A stretch of 64,000 bases of DNA from Rhynchopus sp. YZ270_cl-10. Taxonomy: Eukaryota; Euglenozoa; Diplonemea; Diplonemida; Diplonemidae. A model generated the notes under the pieces. It saw only the letters and a list, made by a program, of their open reading frames with translations, ran no database searches and was not told the origin of the DNA. Location: contig OZ037849.1 of assembly GCA_964035575.1 (NCBI GenBank), positions 558,001-622,000 of the forward strand, written 5' to 3'. The translations under genes were made by a program, and so were the position numbers. This document shows, piece after piece, positions 10,760-20,978 of this stretch. Each line of letters begins with the position of its first letter. Position 1 is the first letter of the stretch.

Positions 10760-13399
10760 ATGGAGACCCGCCGACAGCAGAGCGTCTCCGTCGCCGTAAG
10801 GGTTCGCCCCCCGCACGAAGGAGAATCCGGAAGCGGCTGGACCCTCAGCTCCAAAAACACTCTCCATGAAAACGCAAACCCAGACATCAAATTCTCTTTT
10901 GACCACGTCTTTACCGCGAAATCGACCACCAAACAGATCTACGACACCTGCGTTGCCGGCCCTATCGTACAATCCTGCCTTAATGGATTCAATGCTACTG
11001 TCTTTGCTTATGGTCAAACCTCCTCTGGTAAGTCCTACACTATGCTTGGTGGCGACAAAAACCCTGGTATCGTACCGCTCGCCGTGGAGGACATCTTCAA
11101 CACCATCTCCGACCAGCAGGGCAGCAGCGCTGACTACGTCATCAAATGCTCGATGCTTGAAATCTACAACGAAACGCTTCGAGACCTTCTCGCTCCGGTT
11201 CCAAAGGAGGGTGCACCCCCGAATAAAACTCTCCGAATTTTGAAATCTCCCCTCCGAGGGGTGTACGTAGAGGGCGCTATACGGAGGATTGTTACTTCAA
11301 AAAAGCAGTTTATCGATTATATTCATACCGAAGCGGAGGAGCGGAGGGTCACAAAAAGCCATGATATGAACGACAAATCCTCCCGGTCGCACTGCATCGT
11401 CAGAATCGATGTAGAGTGCTGGGAAACCCTTGAGGATGCGCCGACCCAAAGCACCTTAGACATTGACAATAGAAGAGAAGGAGATTCTATCAAAGTCAGC
11501 TCCCTCCATCTGGTCGATTTAGCCGGCTCCGAGCGGATTTCTAAAACCGGAGCTTCAGGAGGTGACCGCAAAACGGAGGGTGCCTTCATTAACAAATCCC
11601 TTTTGTTTCTTGGTACCGTGATCGAGCGGTTAAGCGACCCCGAAGCGAAGAAAGGACAGCATATACCGTATCGTGACTCTCTCTTGACCCGGATGCTCGA
11701 ATCTTCTCTCGGAGGGAACTCGATGACTACCGTTATTGCTGCAATCACGGAGGCAGAGAATCATCGGGATGAAACCAGATCCACCTTACAATTTGCGTTC
11801 AGAGCATCAAGGGTAAGGAATTTGGTCGGAAAAAATGAGGTAACCGACGACAAAACCAGGATCCTCCGTCTGACGCAGGACAACAAACAGATTCGGCGCG
11901 GATTGATTCAAAAAACGATTCAAAATTTGGTGCTTTCGTTGAAAATGCAGAATATTGCGAGAAATGGGGTTGGGAGTGGTGGATCTGCGGCAACCTGGAA
12001 TAACAATGACCGTCTTGTAGAAACTCTACGAAAAGAAAACGCCGCGCTTACCGCAGAGATCGATGCACTAAAAGAAAGGGGGGGAAACAGTGGAGGTTCC
12101 GTCAATGAAGCGAAATTCGCTGAAATGAAGCATCTTCTGACTCAGTATGAAACTCAGGTTCATGAATTGGAGGAAGATTCGAAGGGGCTGAATGAACAGC
12201 TTAATATGTTCGGAACTTTGTGTTCCGATTTGGAAGCAGATGCGGAACAGAAAGGCAAAAAGGTTGATAGGTTCCGCAAAGAAAAGAAGGCTGCCGAGGC
12301 TTTGGTCGAAACGTTGCGGGCGGAGAAAACGCACCTCACGACTACAATGCGGGCTTTGGAGCAGGAAAAACAAAATTTCGCGGCCACCCTTGATACAGAA
12401 TTAACCAAGCTTCAAACCGCTTCAGACTCTGACCTAAAAGACACCATCCAGACTATGCAACGACAGAACACCGAGTTGGAACGTCAAAACCGCGCTTTAA
12501 CTGAATCGCAACGTCACAACGAAGAGCAGACCCAACGACAGAGCTCCTCCCAGCAGGACCTTAAGGATGAACATAAGGCAGAACTTCGCGCTCTGAAGGA
12601 GCAGATCTCTGAACAAGCCTCGCTTTGCAGACAACTCATCCACGTCACAGATGAGCTTGGTGAAGGCAAGACGACCGACCCCACCTCCACTACCGTCAAA
12701 CCCAGAGAGGTTGACTCAGCGGTGAAACTCCTCCGCAACTTCATTGCCTCTCGTAAGCACAACCCCCCTGGGGTGGTGCAGAACAGCTCTGCGTCGTTCA
12801 TATATGCTCCGCCGGTGAGTCAGTTGAAACAGCTTGCGAAGAACAACGCGAGGTTGGATGAGTCTCAAGCAACACAAAGCGACGTCGCAATGGATGAAGG
12901 GTTTTCTGATTCCGCTGCTGTCAGCATCAAAGGGATGAACGAAGGCGCTGCCACCTCCGCGCCGATTCGGAGAAAGAGACCGTCCATCAACACTGAGGTA
13001 AATTCATCGGTGGTATCCGCATCGGGACCTTCCACACCGACTGGAGCATCTTCCGCTTCGTACGCTGCAGAAAACGCGACGTTACAACAACGTTGCAACG
13101 CGCTCCAAGAGGCCCTCAGTGTGCGTGACTCCCAACGTGACATAATAATCGATACAAAGCTGAAAAGGATGCAGGATCTGACGCTGAGGGTGTACAATAA
13201 TTGGGTGAATCTGCAGGTGGTAGTGCATACTTTAGCTGACGAGTCTGCGCAACTCAAAGAATTCGTGAAGTCCAAAAAACTGTCAAACAAACTCCCTTCG
13301 AATCTAAAAGAACCAACCCCAGCTGCGGATGATCTGATTGCAGGAACGCAGATGAAACCGATTCGTGACCATCCATCGTGGCCTGCTGCGAGGCAATGA
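10760..13399 (+). CDS. Kinesin-7 (CENP-E)-like motor protein
   Basis: An 879-aa protein. The N-terminal motor spans about residues 8-345. The P-loop GQTSSGKS is at 85-92, switch I NDKSSRSH at 204-211 and switch II DLAGSER at 253-259, so the ATPase motifs are complete. The neck junction runs VRNLVGKNEVTDDKTRILRL, resembling the kinesin-7 pattern (KN..VNEV.DD). A heptad-rich coiled coil covers about 400-660, and a Ser/Thr/Ala-rich tail ends with a short helical region (about 780-850). Plus-end microtubule motility, perhaps in mitosis or flagellar traffic, follows from the family. The start at 10760 was chosen because the frame upstream to 10541 is a translated pyrimidine tract. Subfamily placement is less sure than kinesin identity. 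Confidence 0.93.
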   Translation: METRRQQSVSVAVRVRPPHEGESGSGWTLSSKNTLHENANPDIKFSFDHVFTAKSTTKQIYDTCVAGPIVQSCLNGFNATVFAYGQTSSGKSYTMLGGDKNPGIVPLAVEDIFNTISDQQGSSADYVIKCSMLEIYNETLRDLLAPVPKEGAPPNKTLRILKSPLRGVYVEGAIRRIVTSKKQFIDYIHTEAEERRVTKSHDMNDKSSRSHCIVRIDVECWETLEDAPTQSTLDIDNRREGDSIKVSSLHLVDLAGSERISKTGASGGDRKTEGAFINKSLLFLGTVIERLSDPEAKKGQHIPYRDSLLTRMLESSLGGNSMTTVIAAITEAENHRDETRSTLQFAFRASRVRNLVGKNEVTDDKTRILRLTQDNKQIRRGLIQKTIQNLVLSLKMQNIARNGVGSGGSAATWNNNDRLVETLRKENAALTAEIDALKERGGNSGGSVNEAKFAEMKHLLTQYETQVHELEEDSKGLNEQLNMFGTLCSDLEADAEQKGKKVDRFRKEKKAAEALVETLRAEKTHLTTTMRALEQEKQNFAATLDTELTKLQTASDSDLKDTIQTMQRQNTELERQNRALTESQRHNEEQTQRQSSSQQDLKDEHKAELRALKEQISEQASLCRQLIHVTDELGEGKTTDPTSTTVKPREVDSAVKLLRNFIASRKHNPPGVVQNSSASFIYAPPVSQLKQLAKNNARLDESQATQSDVAMDEGFSDSAAVSIKGMNEGAATSAPIRRKRPSINTEVNSSVVSASGPSTPTGASSASYAAENATLQQRCNALQEALSVRDSQRDIIIDTKLKRMQDLTLRVYNNWVNLQVVVHTLADESAQLKEFVKSKKLSNKLPSNLKEPTPAADDLIAGTQMKPIRDHPSWPAARQ

Positions 13400-13626
13400 G
13401 AGGGGGAGGGGAGGGGAGGGGGAGGGAGCAAAGTCCGTGGAGTTGCAGGAATGTGCACTAAACAAAAAAGAGAATATAGAAATTGAGAGTCCGAAGATTT
13501 GGGTTGGGTTGGGTTGGGTGGGGTGGGGGAGGGTATTTGGGTGAAAAAAGAGAGAATAAAAATAAAAAAAAAGGGGGGAAATGCCTACCCAAAAACCAAT
13601 AGATTATATGAGGGGGGGTGTTGGGG

Positions 13627-13779
13627 CACGGCAGACTAGTCAGGTGAACTATTAGTGAAACTACTAGTCGTAACGACTAGTGTTTTACAACTAGTGTTAC
13701 TGGTGTAACACTAGTTGTAAAACACTAGTCATTTGGACGAGCAGCACTATTAGTAGTCTTCTCTGACTAGTCCGCCGTG
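13627..13779. mobile_element. ACTAGT foldback MITE E1
   Basis: Terminal inverted repeats read CACGGC(A/G)GACTAGTCAG. The centre is a near-perfect palindrome of ACTAGT units and ACTAGTGTTTTACAAC arms. The termini resemble those of the 3.45-kb element W at 50172 (CACGACGGACTAGT), so E1 may be a non-autonomous relative. No coding capacity. Confidence 0.7.
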
Positions 13780-14680
13780 GCGGGGTGTGGGGGAGGTGCA
13801 GAGGGGAAATGACCAGTAAGTTTGTGTCAGTGAACGCACACCTGGTTCTGTTATAAAAAGAAGAAAAAAAAATCCCCGGTAGTTGGAGCTGTGTGTCCTA
13901 TTTTTGTTTTATCGAGTGAGATCCTCTGTTTTTCCAGGTCCTACGCTTGTTTTCATTCACCCCCCACTTTGCTTTCATCCTCTCTGACTGGCATTGTACG
14001 TGGGTCAGTCGGAGGTGTGCCTGCATCAATAACTACCATTTTCCCTCCATCCTTGGTGTGGTCAGAGGTCCATGGGTAACCTGTGGTTGAACTACGGGAG
14101 AACCCTGGGAACTGGGTTTGTTGACTGCACCATTTTATTTATTTATTTTAAAAAGGTGACTAAGCGTGGGAGTCTTAAGGCTTGAGGTCATCTTATAAAC
14201 TTTGTGTTATGCTTTGACTATTTTTTTTTTCTAGAGACATTCCTGGAAAAGCTTTTCAAAAAAAAAAACCTGTTCCAAAAAAAGGCTCGAAGTTGTATTA
14301 CCGACTGCTTCTTGCCTACCAACATAAAATACTTTTTTTATAGAGACATTCCTTTCACCCCCCTGCTCATAATATTTGACATCCATAATGTCATTTACCA
14401 CAGGGTTTTCAGAACAAACTAGAAGTTCGCGCTTCCCGCCCCTCCCCTCCCCTCCCCCCATTTTCTGGAGGAAAAAAAAATATGTTGGAGTAGGTTTGCA
14501 GTTGTCTCATTGCGTTGCTACCGTGCAAACTCCACCTTTTTAAAAAAAAATTTTTCTTTTTGTTTCATTTTTGCCATTCTTTTTGGAAACAGAGAGGCAG
14601 TCTCATGCATGAAATCAGGTCTGTTCGGGTCCTGTGGTTTGTGCGCAAGGAGGGAGGGGGTGTGGGAAGGAGGTGAACAA

Positions 14681-14855
14681 CCGTACTACGGACTAGCCAG
14701 GGGGGCTACTTAGTAGTGCTACTCTGACCAAATGACTCGAGTGTTTTAAGGGTGTTTACTAGTGTTCGGCCAGTAAACACTGCACTATAGATCGTTACGT
14801 TTTACGAGTAGTTCTATTAGTAAGTCCCCCTGATTAGTCCACTGTGCGTACGGTG
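14681..14855. mobile_element. Foldback MITE E2, degraded relative of E1
   Basis: Ends pair as CCGTAC...GGACTAGCCAGGGGG against CCCCCTGATTAGTCC...GTACGG. Inner CTAGT motifs are partly decayed. The size is like E1, and the GGACTA core near the tips is shared with E1 and W. Confidence 0.55.
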
Positions 14856-15213
14856 ACCTTGTTACTATGGTAATATGTTAAAGATTGTTAACAACGATAA
14901 AAAAAAAACAGTAAGAAAACAAGCTTTGTTGCTTTTGCTTGCTAAGGGTAACAAGGTCATCGTGCCTAAGAGAGAGAGAAAAACAATATAACGAGAACAA
15001 TGAAAGCAACGCCAAACTGGCCGACAACTGCGTAATGCCGATTTGCATCACGTCAGACGATGTGTAGTGGAGCCCATCCTCGGGTGTGTCCACCAATACA
15101 ATCAAGTTTTCATGTTTTTTTCTTCTTCTTCAAAAAGCATTTTTCATAGTATCGAACAACACCCCCCCCTTAACACCTTTACTTCAACCCTTTCCCCTCC
15201 CTCCCTCCCTCCA

Positions 15214-15302
15214 CAGCTGAGAATAAGCCGGGTCCCCGTTCCCTGGGTCCTGGTCCCAGTCCGGCTGAGAATAACCGGGTCCCCGAGTCTTATTCTCAGC
15301 TG
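15214..15302. repeat. Inverted repeat in leader of 15429 gene
   Basis: CAGCTGAGAATAAG at 15214 is mirrored exactly by CTTATTCTCAGCTG ending at 15302. The loop contains repeated GGGTCCC motifs that can pair further. Being upstream of the likely acceptor AG, it may lie in untranscribed or spliced-out leader. Confidence 0.6.
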
Positions 15303-15339
15303 TGCCCCTCTTCCCCTCTCCCCCCCTCTCTCTCTCTCT

Positions 15340-15420
15340 CTCCTTTCCCCTATTTGCACCCTTATTTCCCCTATTTGCACCCTTATTTCCCCTATTTGCA
15401 CCCTTATTTCCAGACAAATA
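15340..15420 (+). promoter_or_regulatory. Tandem 21-mer pyrimidine repeat ending in a splice-acceptor-like AG
   Basis: Three and a half direct copies of a unit CCCCTATTTGCACCCTTATTT lead into TTTCCAG, about 10 bases before the ATG at 15429. A T/C-rich tract followed by CAG just ahead of the start is what a trans-splice or 5' UTR acceptor would look like. The acceptor function is inferred from the pattern. Confidence 0.55.
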
Positions 15421-15428
15421 ATTAGACC

Positions 15429-16340
15429 ATGACCATCCGTACTCCATACGATGCTTCCGTTGCTTCCGTTGCACCCAAGGACACAGCATCTTTGGGTGTG
15501 CTCGACGCGCTCAGAGAGATAACCAGCGAGAGGGTAGCCTTGCAGTACGAAAGCGCGCTGCAAGGGATGGGGCTGAGCTCTACGAGGCAGATTCTTGCTC
15601 TGTCACAGGAGGATTTGAAACAGATGCAGCTGCCGCCACATATGCGTTCGGTTCTTCGCCAGGTTCGTGGGGAAGAGGTGAACATCCTAGAAGGCACCCC
15701 TGTCGACGGCTATGTTACAACAAATCTCTTCCGCACCGACACCTTCCTCTATATCCTCCCAATTCTTTTTGCCGCAAACTTTCTTGCCGGCGGCGATTCG
15801 TTCTTTGGGTTGGTTGAACGGCTGCTCTCAATGGCTGTTCTTTGTGTTATTCTTGCGTTGCTTCTCATCAGATCGTTCTACCTTTTGATGTGCGAGCAAG
15901 AGATCGGGCAATTGAGAGTAACGCGTGGAGTAGACGATGATGGGGTACCGAAAAAGACGTTTAAAGTGAAGGTGATTGTTCATAAGAAGGATGCAACGGT
16001 GAGGGCAGCGTCGGACACCTATGAGTGTGTTGCGGAGGGTGATGACGTCGGTGTGATGCTCCATGAAATTGTTCTCCACCCGCTTCTGATTTACCTGGGT
16101 CTGTCCGACCGTGTGTGCTGGTCGTCGGTTGTTGCAGTGGATCCAGCCACGTCGCGGCATCAGCATCCGCTCGTTCTCTCTTCGATCAATCCTTCTACAT
16201 GGGCGTCGCTTGAAAGCCTGCCCTACATCCCCGGTATCCGTGCAATTCAGCGTGTTATAGTATTCAAGGTTGCGCCAGACGGGGCCGCATATCTTGTGAA
16301 GAAGGACCCCCATGGGAGGGTCTGGTTGGCGCAGGCGTGA
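15429..16340 (+). CDS. Unknown two-helix membrane protein with SAM-like N-terminus
   Basis: A 303-aa protein. Residues about 38-80 (ALQGMGLSSTRQILALSQED then LKQMQLPPHMRSVLRQV) resemble a short SAM-type helical bundle. Two hydrophobic helices follow (about 105-121 and 130-155). The remaining 145 residues, probably cytosolic, are rich in beta-like stretches (KTFKVKVIVHKKDATV) and end in GRVWLAQA. No enzyme motif is seen and I do not recognise the family. The start is supported by the CAG acceptor-like site about 10 bases upstream. A membrane-anchored adaptor is possible from the SAM-like part, but this is inference. Confidence 0.75.
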   Translation: MTIRTPYDASVASVAPKDTASLGVLDALREITSERVALQYESALQGMGLSSTRQILALSQEDLKQMQLPPHMRSVLRQVRGEEVNILEGTPVDGYVTTNLFRTDTFLYILPILFAANFLAGGDSFFGLVERLLSMAVLCVILALLLIRSFYLLMCEQEIGQLRVTRGVDDDGVPKKTFKVKVIVHKKDATVRAASDTYECVAEGDDVGVMLHEIVLHPLLIYLGLSDRVCWSSVVAVDPATSRHQHPLVLSSINPSTWASLESLPYIPGIRAIQRVIVFKVAPDGAAYLVKKDPHGRVWLAQA

Positions 16341-18570
16341 GAGGGAGGGAGAAAAAGAGAGGTTCAGGTTTTATGAACTATTCTTTAGGTGGCTAAGCAT
16401 GAGAGGCTTAGGGGTCATCTTATAAACTTTTTTGTCTTTTTCTGATATAAACACATCTTTTTTTTGTTTGCGAGTAGAGGGGGTGTGTGCACACAACGCG
16501 ATGGATTTTATCTGTCAATAAAAGTTTATTTATTGGTGTCGCCCGCCCATCGATTTAAACCACTTTTGGGCCATTCTTGGGACATCCAAAACCGCAAAAC
16601 GGGCCACACCATTTATTACAACCAATGAACTGCGTCTGTCGGTGTACGGTGAGGCGTTTTGCACTTTCAACTTCTCTTTGTGGTTGTATCCTAGCTTTTA
16701 TATTGTGTTGTTAGTCCCCCAAAAAGTTTAAAAAAAAAACCCCGTCTTTTGAGTAAAAAGGGGGCGGAGTCTTTCGCATTGCCCCAATTCTCTGTCACTC
16801 TCTTTAAAGGGTTGAATCAGTGCTTTTTTTTTTTCTGTGAAATGGTTGAAACGCCCTTTTAAGCTATGAACACAGAACCATTGTTGTCACTTTTTATGGT
16901 ATACTTTTTTCCCAAGGTGACTAAGCACAGAGAGGCTTAGGATCATCTTACAAACCTTTCTGGTGCTCCTGAAAACCCCATTTTGCGTACTTGTTGCGTA
17001 CTTGGTATTTTTTTATTTCAGGAGCACCGCTTTCTTTATTTTTTGTCGTATTTGAATGATAGTGTAATTCTAGATGGTCACAATGTCAGAACTGTGCGAG
17101 ATAGGGGAAGGAAGGAACCTACAACGTGTTACGTTACACAATTGTTGACTTTTTTTATAAAAAAATATTGAGTGTGAAGGAAAAAAATATGCTAGAGAAA
17201 AGCATGTTGTACAGAAGCAAAACAAAAGGAAAAAAAATAGATTTTAAAATAGCAATCCAAAGAAAGAGGGGGCAACAATATTGGAGTGTACCATTGAGCA
17301 ATGATGATATAGGTGAGTGACGACACCTCCCCTTTTTTTGCCAGTTGTGTACGTTTAGGAAAGGCAGCTTCCTATTAAGCCCGCCGACTCCATTTTCTTG
17401 GAGCTTCCAGGACCGTACATAGCTCCGTTCCCAAAAGGAATGGTAAAAAGCTTTTCAGGAAAAAAAAAAAAGAAACGCGTGTAGTATAGTGGAGGTTCAT
17501 CTTCGGGTGTCTAAACTAAAACAACCAAGTTTTCAAAGAAAAAAACTGCCCCTTTTCTTATAAGGTGACGAAGCACACGAGGCTTATGGTCATCTGAGAG
17601 TGGCTAGCCATTACGGAGACACCTAACCATTTCCCCACTACGGCCTATTCATACTGTGTGGGGAAGCCGTCCCAGCAGCAGCCTCTTCACTCCCAGGTAG
17701 ACCTTCATAGAGTTTTCAGGAGGAAGCCACAAAAGGAATGTATCGTCCGTGCAGGACTTTGTTGATGAGAGTGTTGAACCCTTCTTTATTTTTTTTTAAA
17801 GATGACTAAGCAACGAGAGGCTTAGGTTCATCTACACCTTTTTTCCCCCTTTTTTTGACACCATCTTTCTTCTGCAACGTTGTGAACGCAAAAAAAAAAA
17901 AACCCCCCCGTCTTATTCCAAAATAGAGATGATGTGGATGCGAGACGTCATCTTCTAAATTTTACCTTCTCCCTCCCCCCTCCTCCCCCCCTCCCGGGAA
18001 GGAAACGGGAGGGTACAGAGGTAGCAGATTACAAAGAAAAACAAAAAAAGCAAAAAACAGAACCTGCCTGGTCAGGGGATTGTTTAAAAAAAAGCAAAAA
18101 AGCACACCCTTTTTGTGTAGGCCTCCCTCTGTTGTCTTTTGTGCAGCAGGTTTGCCTTCTTTTTGTTTCCTTTCCCCCCATACACACCTTCCCCACCTCA
18201 TCACTACAACTTCTCTTCTCTCTTTTCAGCCAAAAAATATCACCACTGAAATATTTATTACCGACCCTCCCCTTGAAATTGTCTGAAATCCTCTGAAATC
18301 CTCTCCAACTCCACGTCTACAAAACTATCAAGCAAAATTAAACAGAGCACAAAGCACTTTCAAAACATACAAAAAACATTTTTAAACTCCCCTTGAAATT
18401 GTCTGTCGGGGCAAAATACCTGTTTTTTGGGGACAATTTCACGGGGGAGGGTCGGTACACACCTTTACGCACAAAACAAACCACTTATCTCTCCTATCTG
18501 TATCTCCTTCAGCCCCCCTCCCCTCCCCTCCCCTCCCCCCACCCCCACCCCCCTCAACCCCTTCTCCGCA
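16341..18570. other. Intergenic with oriented modules
   Basis: No gene is supported. Modules of the GGTGACTAAGC...GGCTTAGG type occur near 16387, 16913, 17560 and 17802, a GTGAGGCGTTTTGCAC type near 16648, and a GTGTCTAAACTAAAACAACC type near 17505. A longer repeat at 17268-17457 is listed separately. Pyrimidine tracts (about 18480-18565) lead into the next start. Confidence 0.5.
17268..17457 (+). repeat. 190-bp dispersed repeat, copy 1
   Basis: Shares most bases with 31972-32176, with a few indels. Common landmarks are GGGGGCAACAATATTGGAG, GGTGAGTGACGACACC and CTTGGAGCTTCCAGGACC. Both copies lie in the gene direction, far from any supported frame. Function is unknown; a non-coding RNA or MITE are both possible. 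Confidence 0.6.
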
Positions 18571-20739
18571 ATGGGCAATAACGGAAGCAACAGCAAATCG
18601 CAAGAAAAGAGCTCCGAGCTTGCCGTACAATACACCCCGGACGTACAGTACCCCCCCTCTGCCCTAGGATACAATGCGAAGCGGGGATGTACCGATTTGT
18701 TTGGCTGGCTGTTGTACTTTGTGTGCTTTTCGGTTATGATGTTGGTGGCTGTGACGGCATTTGACCAGGGCGACCCTGACCGTCTAATCTACGGCATCGA
18801 CCGTGAAGGAAACCTTTGCGGCAAACACACCATCTCGAACAACGGCACCGACGTTACCCCGAAGGTTACTCTTATGAGGAATGGCACGCTTCTGACGTGG
18901 TCGGATCTTGACGTTATCGTGTTTCCGATTCCAACGCCAGAAGTTTGTAGTAAACAGATTGTTGCGTCTCACAGTTCGAATGCACCAACCTGTGAGGATT
19001 TGCTGCGTGATGCGTTGAAGTTGGGTGTCTGTTGGGATTCTTGCCCATCTGCGGGGGATAAAATTACGTGGTATGACGGATCGAATAAAGTAGAGTTTAC
19101 GGTCGCATTGGATACGAAGAAAACGGTGAACCGGTGTATCCCATCAGACCCGACGGAGCTGATGGGTGATGTCGCGGAAATCTTTGGTATTGCAGGAACG
19201 CTCACCGCAGGGTTCGCTGAGATGCGCGAAGCACTCCACGTTATCGGAATTTGTGCTGGAATTTGCGTTCTAATCTGTTTCCTTTGGCTCTTCATATTGC
19301 GTAGAACGGTAAAGCCGACAGTCTTCGTTTCTCTTATCGTCCTCTTTTTGGGAACCTGCGTTGCGGTCTATATATGCTTCTCGAACTACAAAAGATCTGA
19401 CGGAGGGTATACCGAAAAGATGTGGTTGGTTTTGTTTATTGGTACCGGGGGGTTTCTTATTATCTATGTGTTGATGTGCTGCTTCTTCTTCAAAAATATT
19501 AACGTGGCGTGCGACACCATCGAGGAGGCCTCGAAGATCCCCATCAAAATTAAGACCATGGCGGTCGTCCCGCCTGTCATAACGTTGTTGTTGATCCCAA
19601 TGGCAGCGTTTCATGTAGGCGTCGCACTATTCATCGAAACAATCGGCGACATCGACGAAAACGAGGTAATCTCATACATCAACATCACCGATTCTGAGGC
19701 GATGAATGAGTTTTATAATGAGACCGATAAGTACCTTCCGGATGCTCAGGATGCGTTAAATGATACAATGGCACTTGCCAACATGGTCGTCGTCCGCTTC
19801 CTCAAAGAGAAAGACTGGCAGACCTACACCCATCTCTACAACTTATTCATGTTCCTCTGGAGCATGGGGCTCATCAACGCTGTCGGTTATCTCACCCTAG
19901 CCTTATGTGCAGTATTCTGGTATTGGTCTGTCCCAGGCGACCACAAACAGCCGCAAGGTGGAGTCCTCAAGGCACTGTACATTACCCTACGCTACCATCT
20001 GGGGACGTTGATGATAGGAACGTTTATCATTGCGGTGTTGCAGCTGATTCGCTTTGTATTAGCGAAGTTCGAGAACAAAATGCGCAAGGTCTCCGACAAT
20101 GCTGGGGCCCGCTGTGTGGTCTCCTGCGTATCCTGTTGCCTCGCATGCTTTGAACGGCTCATCAAATTCATCAATAAAAATGCGTACATCATGACCGCCA
20201 TTTGCGGCGACAATTTCTGTCGCGGAGCGAGACGCGCCATTTTTCTGCTACTCCGTCACGCATGGTCGGTCATTGCAGTGAATTTCATTGCGGATTGGGT
20301 GATGTTTTTCGGAAAGCTTCAGGTTGTAACTGCGACAGTGGCGGTGGGGTGGGCGATGCTAACGCAACTCAATATGGCGGGGGACGACAAACAGACGGAA
20401 GACTGTATTATCACTCTTATCGTCATTGCTGTCATTGCGTACGTCATCGCATCGATCTTTGTTGCGGTGTTCAGTGTCTGTGTCGATGTGGTCCTCCTCT
20501 CCTTCTGTTACGACCTTGATGTCAACAACGGCAAAGACAAGCCATACTACCTTCCAAAAGACCTCCAAAAATCCCTTGGACACAAAAACCAAAACCCCAC
20601 CGTATACGAAGCCAACGCTGCGCAAGAAATGAGGGCGCATACACAGCAGCCAAACTTCAATGACCCCCGCGCATTTACACCACCCCCAGGGAAAACAGGG
20701 AACACTCCATTAGAACGCCCTTTGATTTACAATGCGTGA
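18571..20739 (+). CDS. Choline-transporter-like protein (SLC44/CTL family)
   Basis: A 722-aa multipass protein. Family hallmarks: a CTD motif just before helix 1 (KRGCTDLFGW, about 39-48), then DPDRLIYGIDREGNLCG (68-84) opening a large extracellular loop with Cys and N-x-T/S sites, about ten membrane helices, and a conserved C-terminal stretch reading YDLDVNNGKDKPYYLPKDL. CTL proteins move choline or related solutes across plasma or organelle membranes for phospholipid synthesis; the substrate here is inferred. The start is placed at ATGGGC (MGNNGSNSK) rather than at 18427, because the longer frame is a translated C-rich tract. MGNNGS also fits an N-myristoylation signal. The tail is hydrophilic and Pro/Asn rich. 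Confidence 0.92.
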   Translation: MGNNGSNSKSQEKSSELAVQYTPDVQYPPSALGYNAKRGCTDLFGWLLYFVCFSVMMLVAVTAFDQGDPDRLIYGIDREGNLCGKHTISNNGTDVTPKVTLMRNGTLLTWSDLDVIVFPIPTPEVCSKQIVASHSSNAPTCEDLLRDALKLGVCWDSCPSAGDKITWYDGSNKVEFTVALDTKKTVNRCIPSDPTELMGDVAEIFGIAGTLTAGFAEMREALHVIGICAGICVLICFLWLFILRRTVKPTVFVSLIVLFLGTCVAVYICFSNYKRSDGGYTEKMWLVLFIGTGGFLIIYVLMCCFFFKNINVACDTIEEASKIPIKIKTMAVVPPVITLLLIPMAAFHVGVALFIETIGDIDENEVISYINITDSEAMNEFYNETDKYLPDAQDALNDTMALANMVVVRFLKEKDWQTYTHLYNLFMFLWSMGLINAVGYLTLALCAVFWYWSVPGDHKQPQGGVLKALYITLRYHLGTLMIGTFIIAVLQLIRFVLAKFENKMRKVSDNAGARCVVSCVSCCLACFERLIKFINKNAYIMTAICGDNFCRGARRAIFLLLRHAWSVIAVNFIADWVMFFGKLQVVTATVAVGWAMLTQLNMAGDDKQTEDCIITLIVIAVIAYVIASIFVAVFSVCVDVVLLSFCYDLDVNNGKDKPYYLPKDLQKSLGHKNQNPTVYEANAAQEMRAHTQQPNFNDPRAFTPPPGKTGNTPLERPLIYNA

Positions 20740-20978
20740 GGGAGAAAGAGAGAGAGGGTTAAAATAGACGAGATGTTGGAGAATGGGAGACGGAGGAAGA
20801 AGAAGGAATGTTAATTTAAAATAGAAGAAAAAAAAAAGGGTGAGAGAGAGAGAGAGAGAGAGGGAGGGAGGGAGGGAGGGGGAGGGGCTATTAATGTTGG
20901 GTTGAGGACAAACCGCGGCTATGCCTTCAGTGGTATGGGAAAAGGTCCCTGGTGGATGGCTCCATTTTTTTTTTTTTT

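Larger units (their letters stand above)
13400..15428. other. Intergenic with two foldback elements
   Basis: No gene is supported. It holds foldback elements at 13627-13779 and 14681-14855, modules near 14150-14205 and 15068-15135, G-rich and GGGTT runs near 13500, and the leader region of the next gene (15214-15420). Confidence 0.5.

Noticed and set aside
13500-13530. Telomere-like GGGTT repeats
   Set aside because: Only three imperfect units inside a G-rich stretch, not at a contig end.
18427-18570. Upstream start for the SLC44-like gene
   Set aside because: The added 48 residues come from C-rich leader DNA, and MGNNGSNSK at 18571 is a better start.
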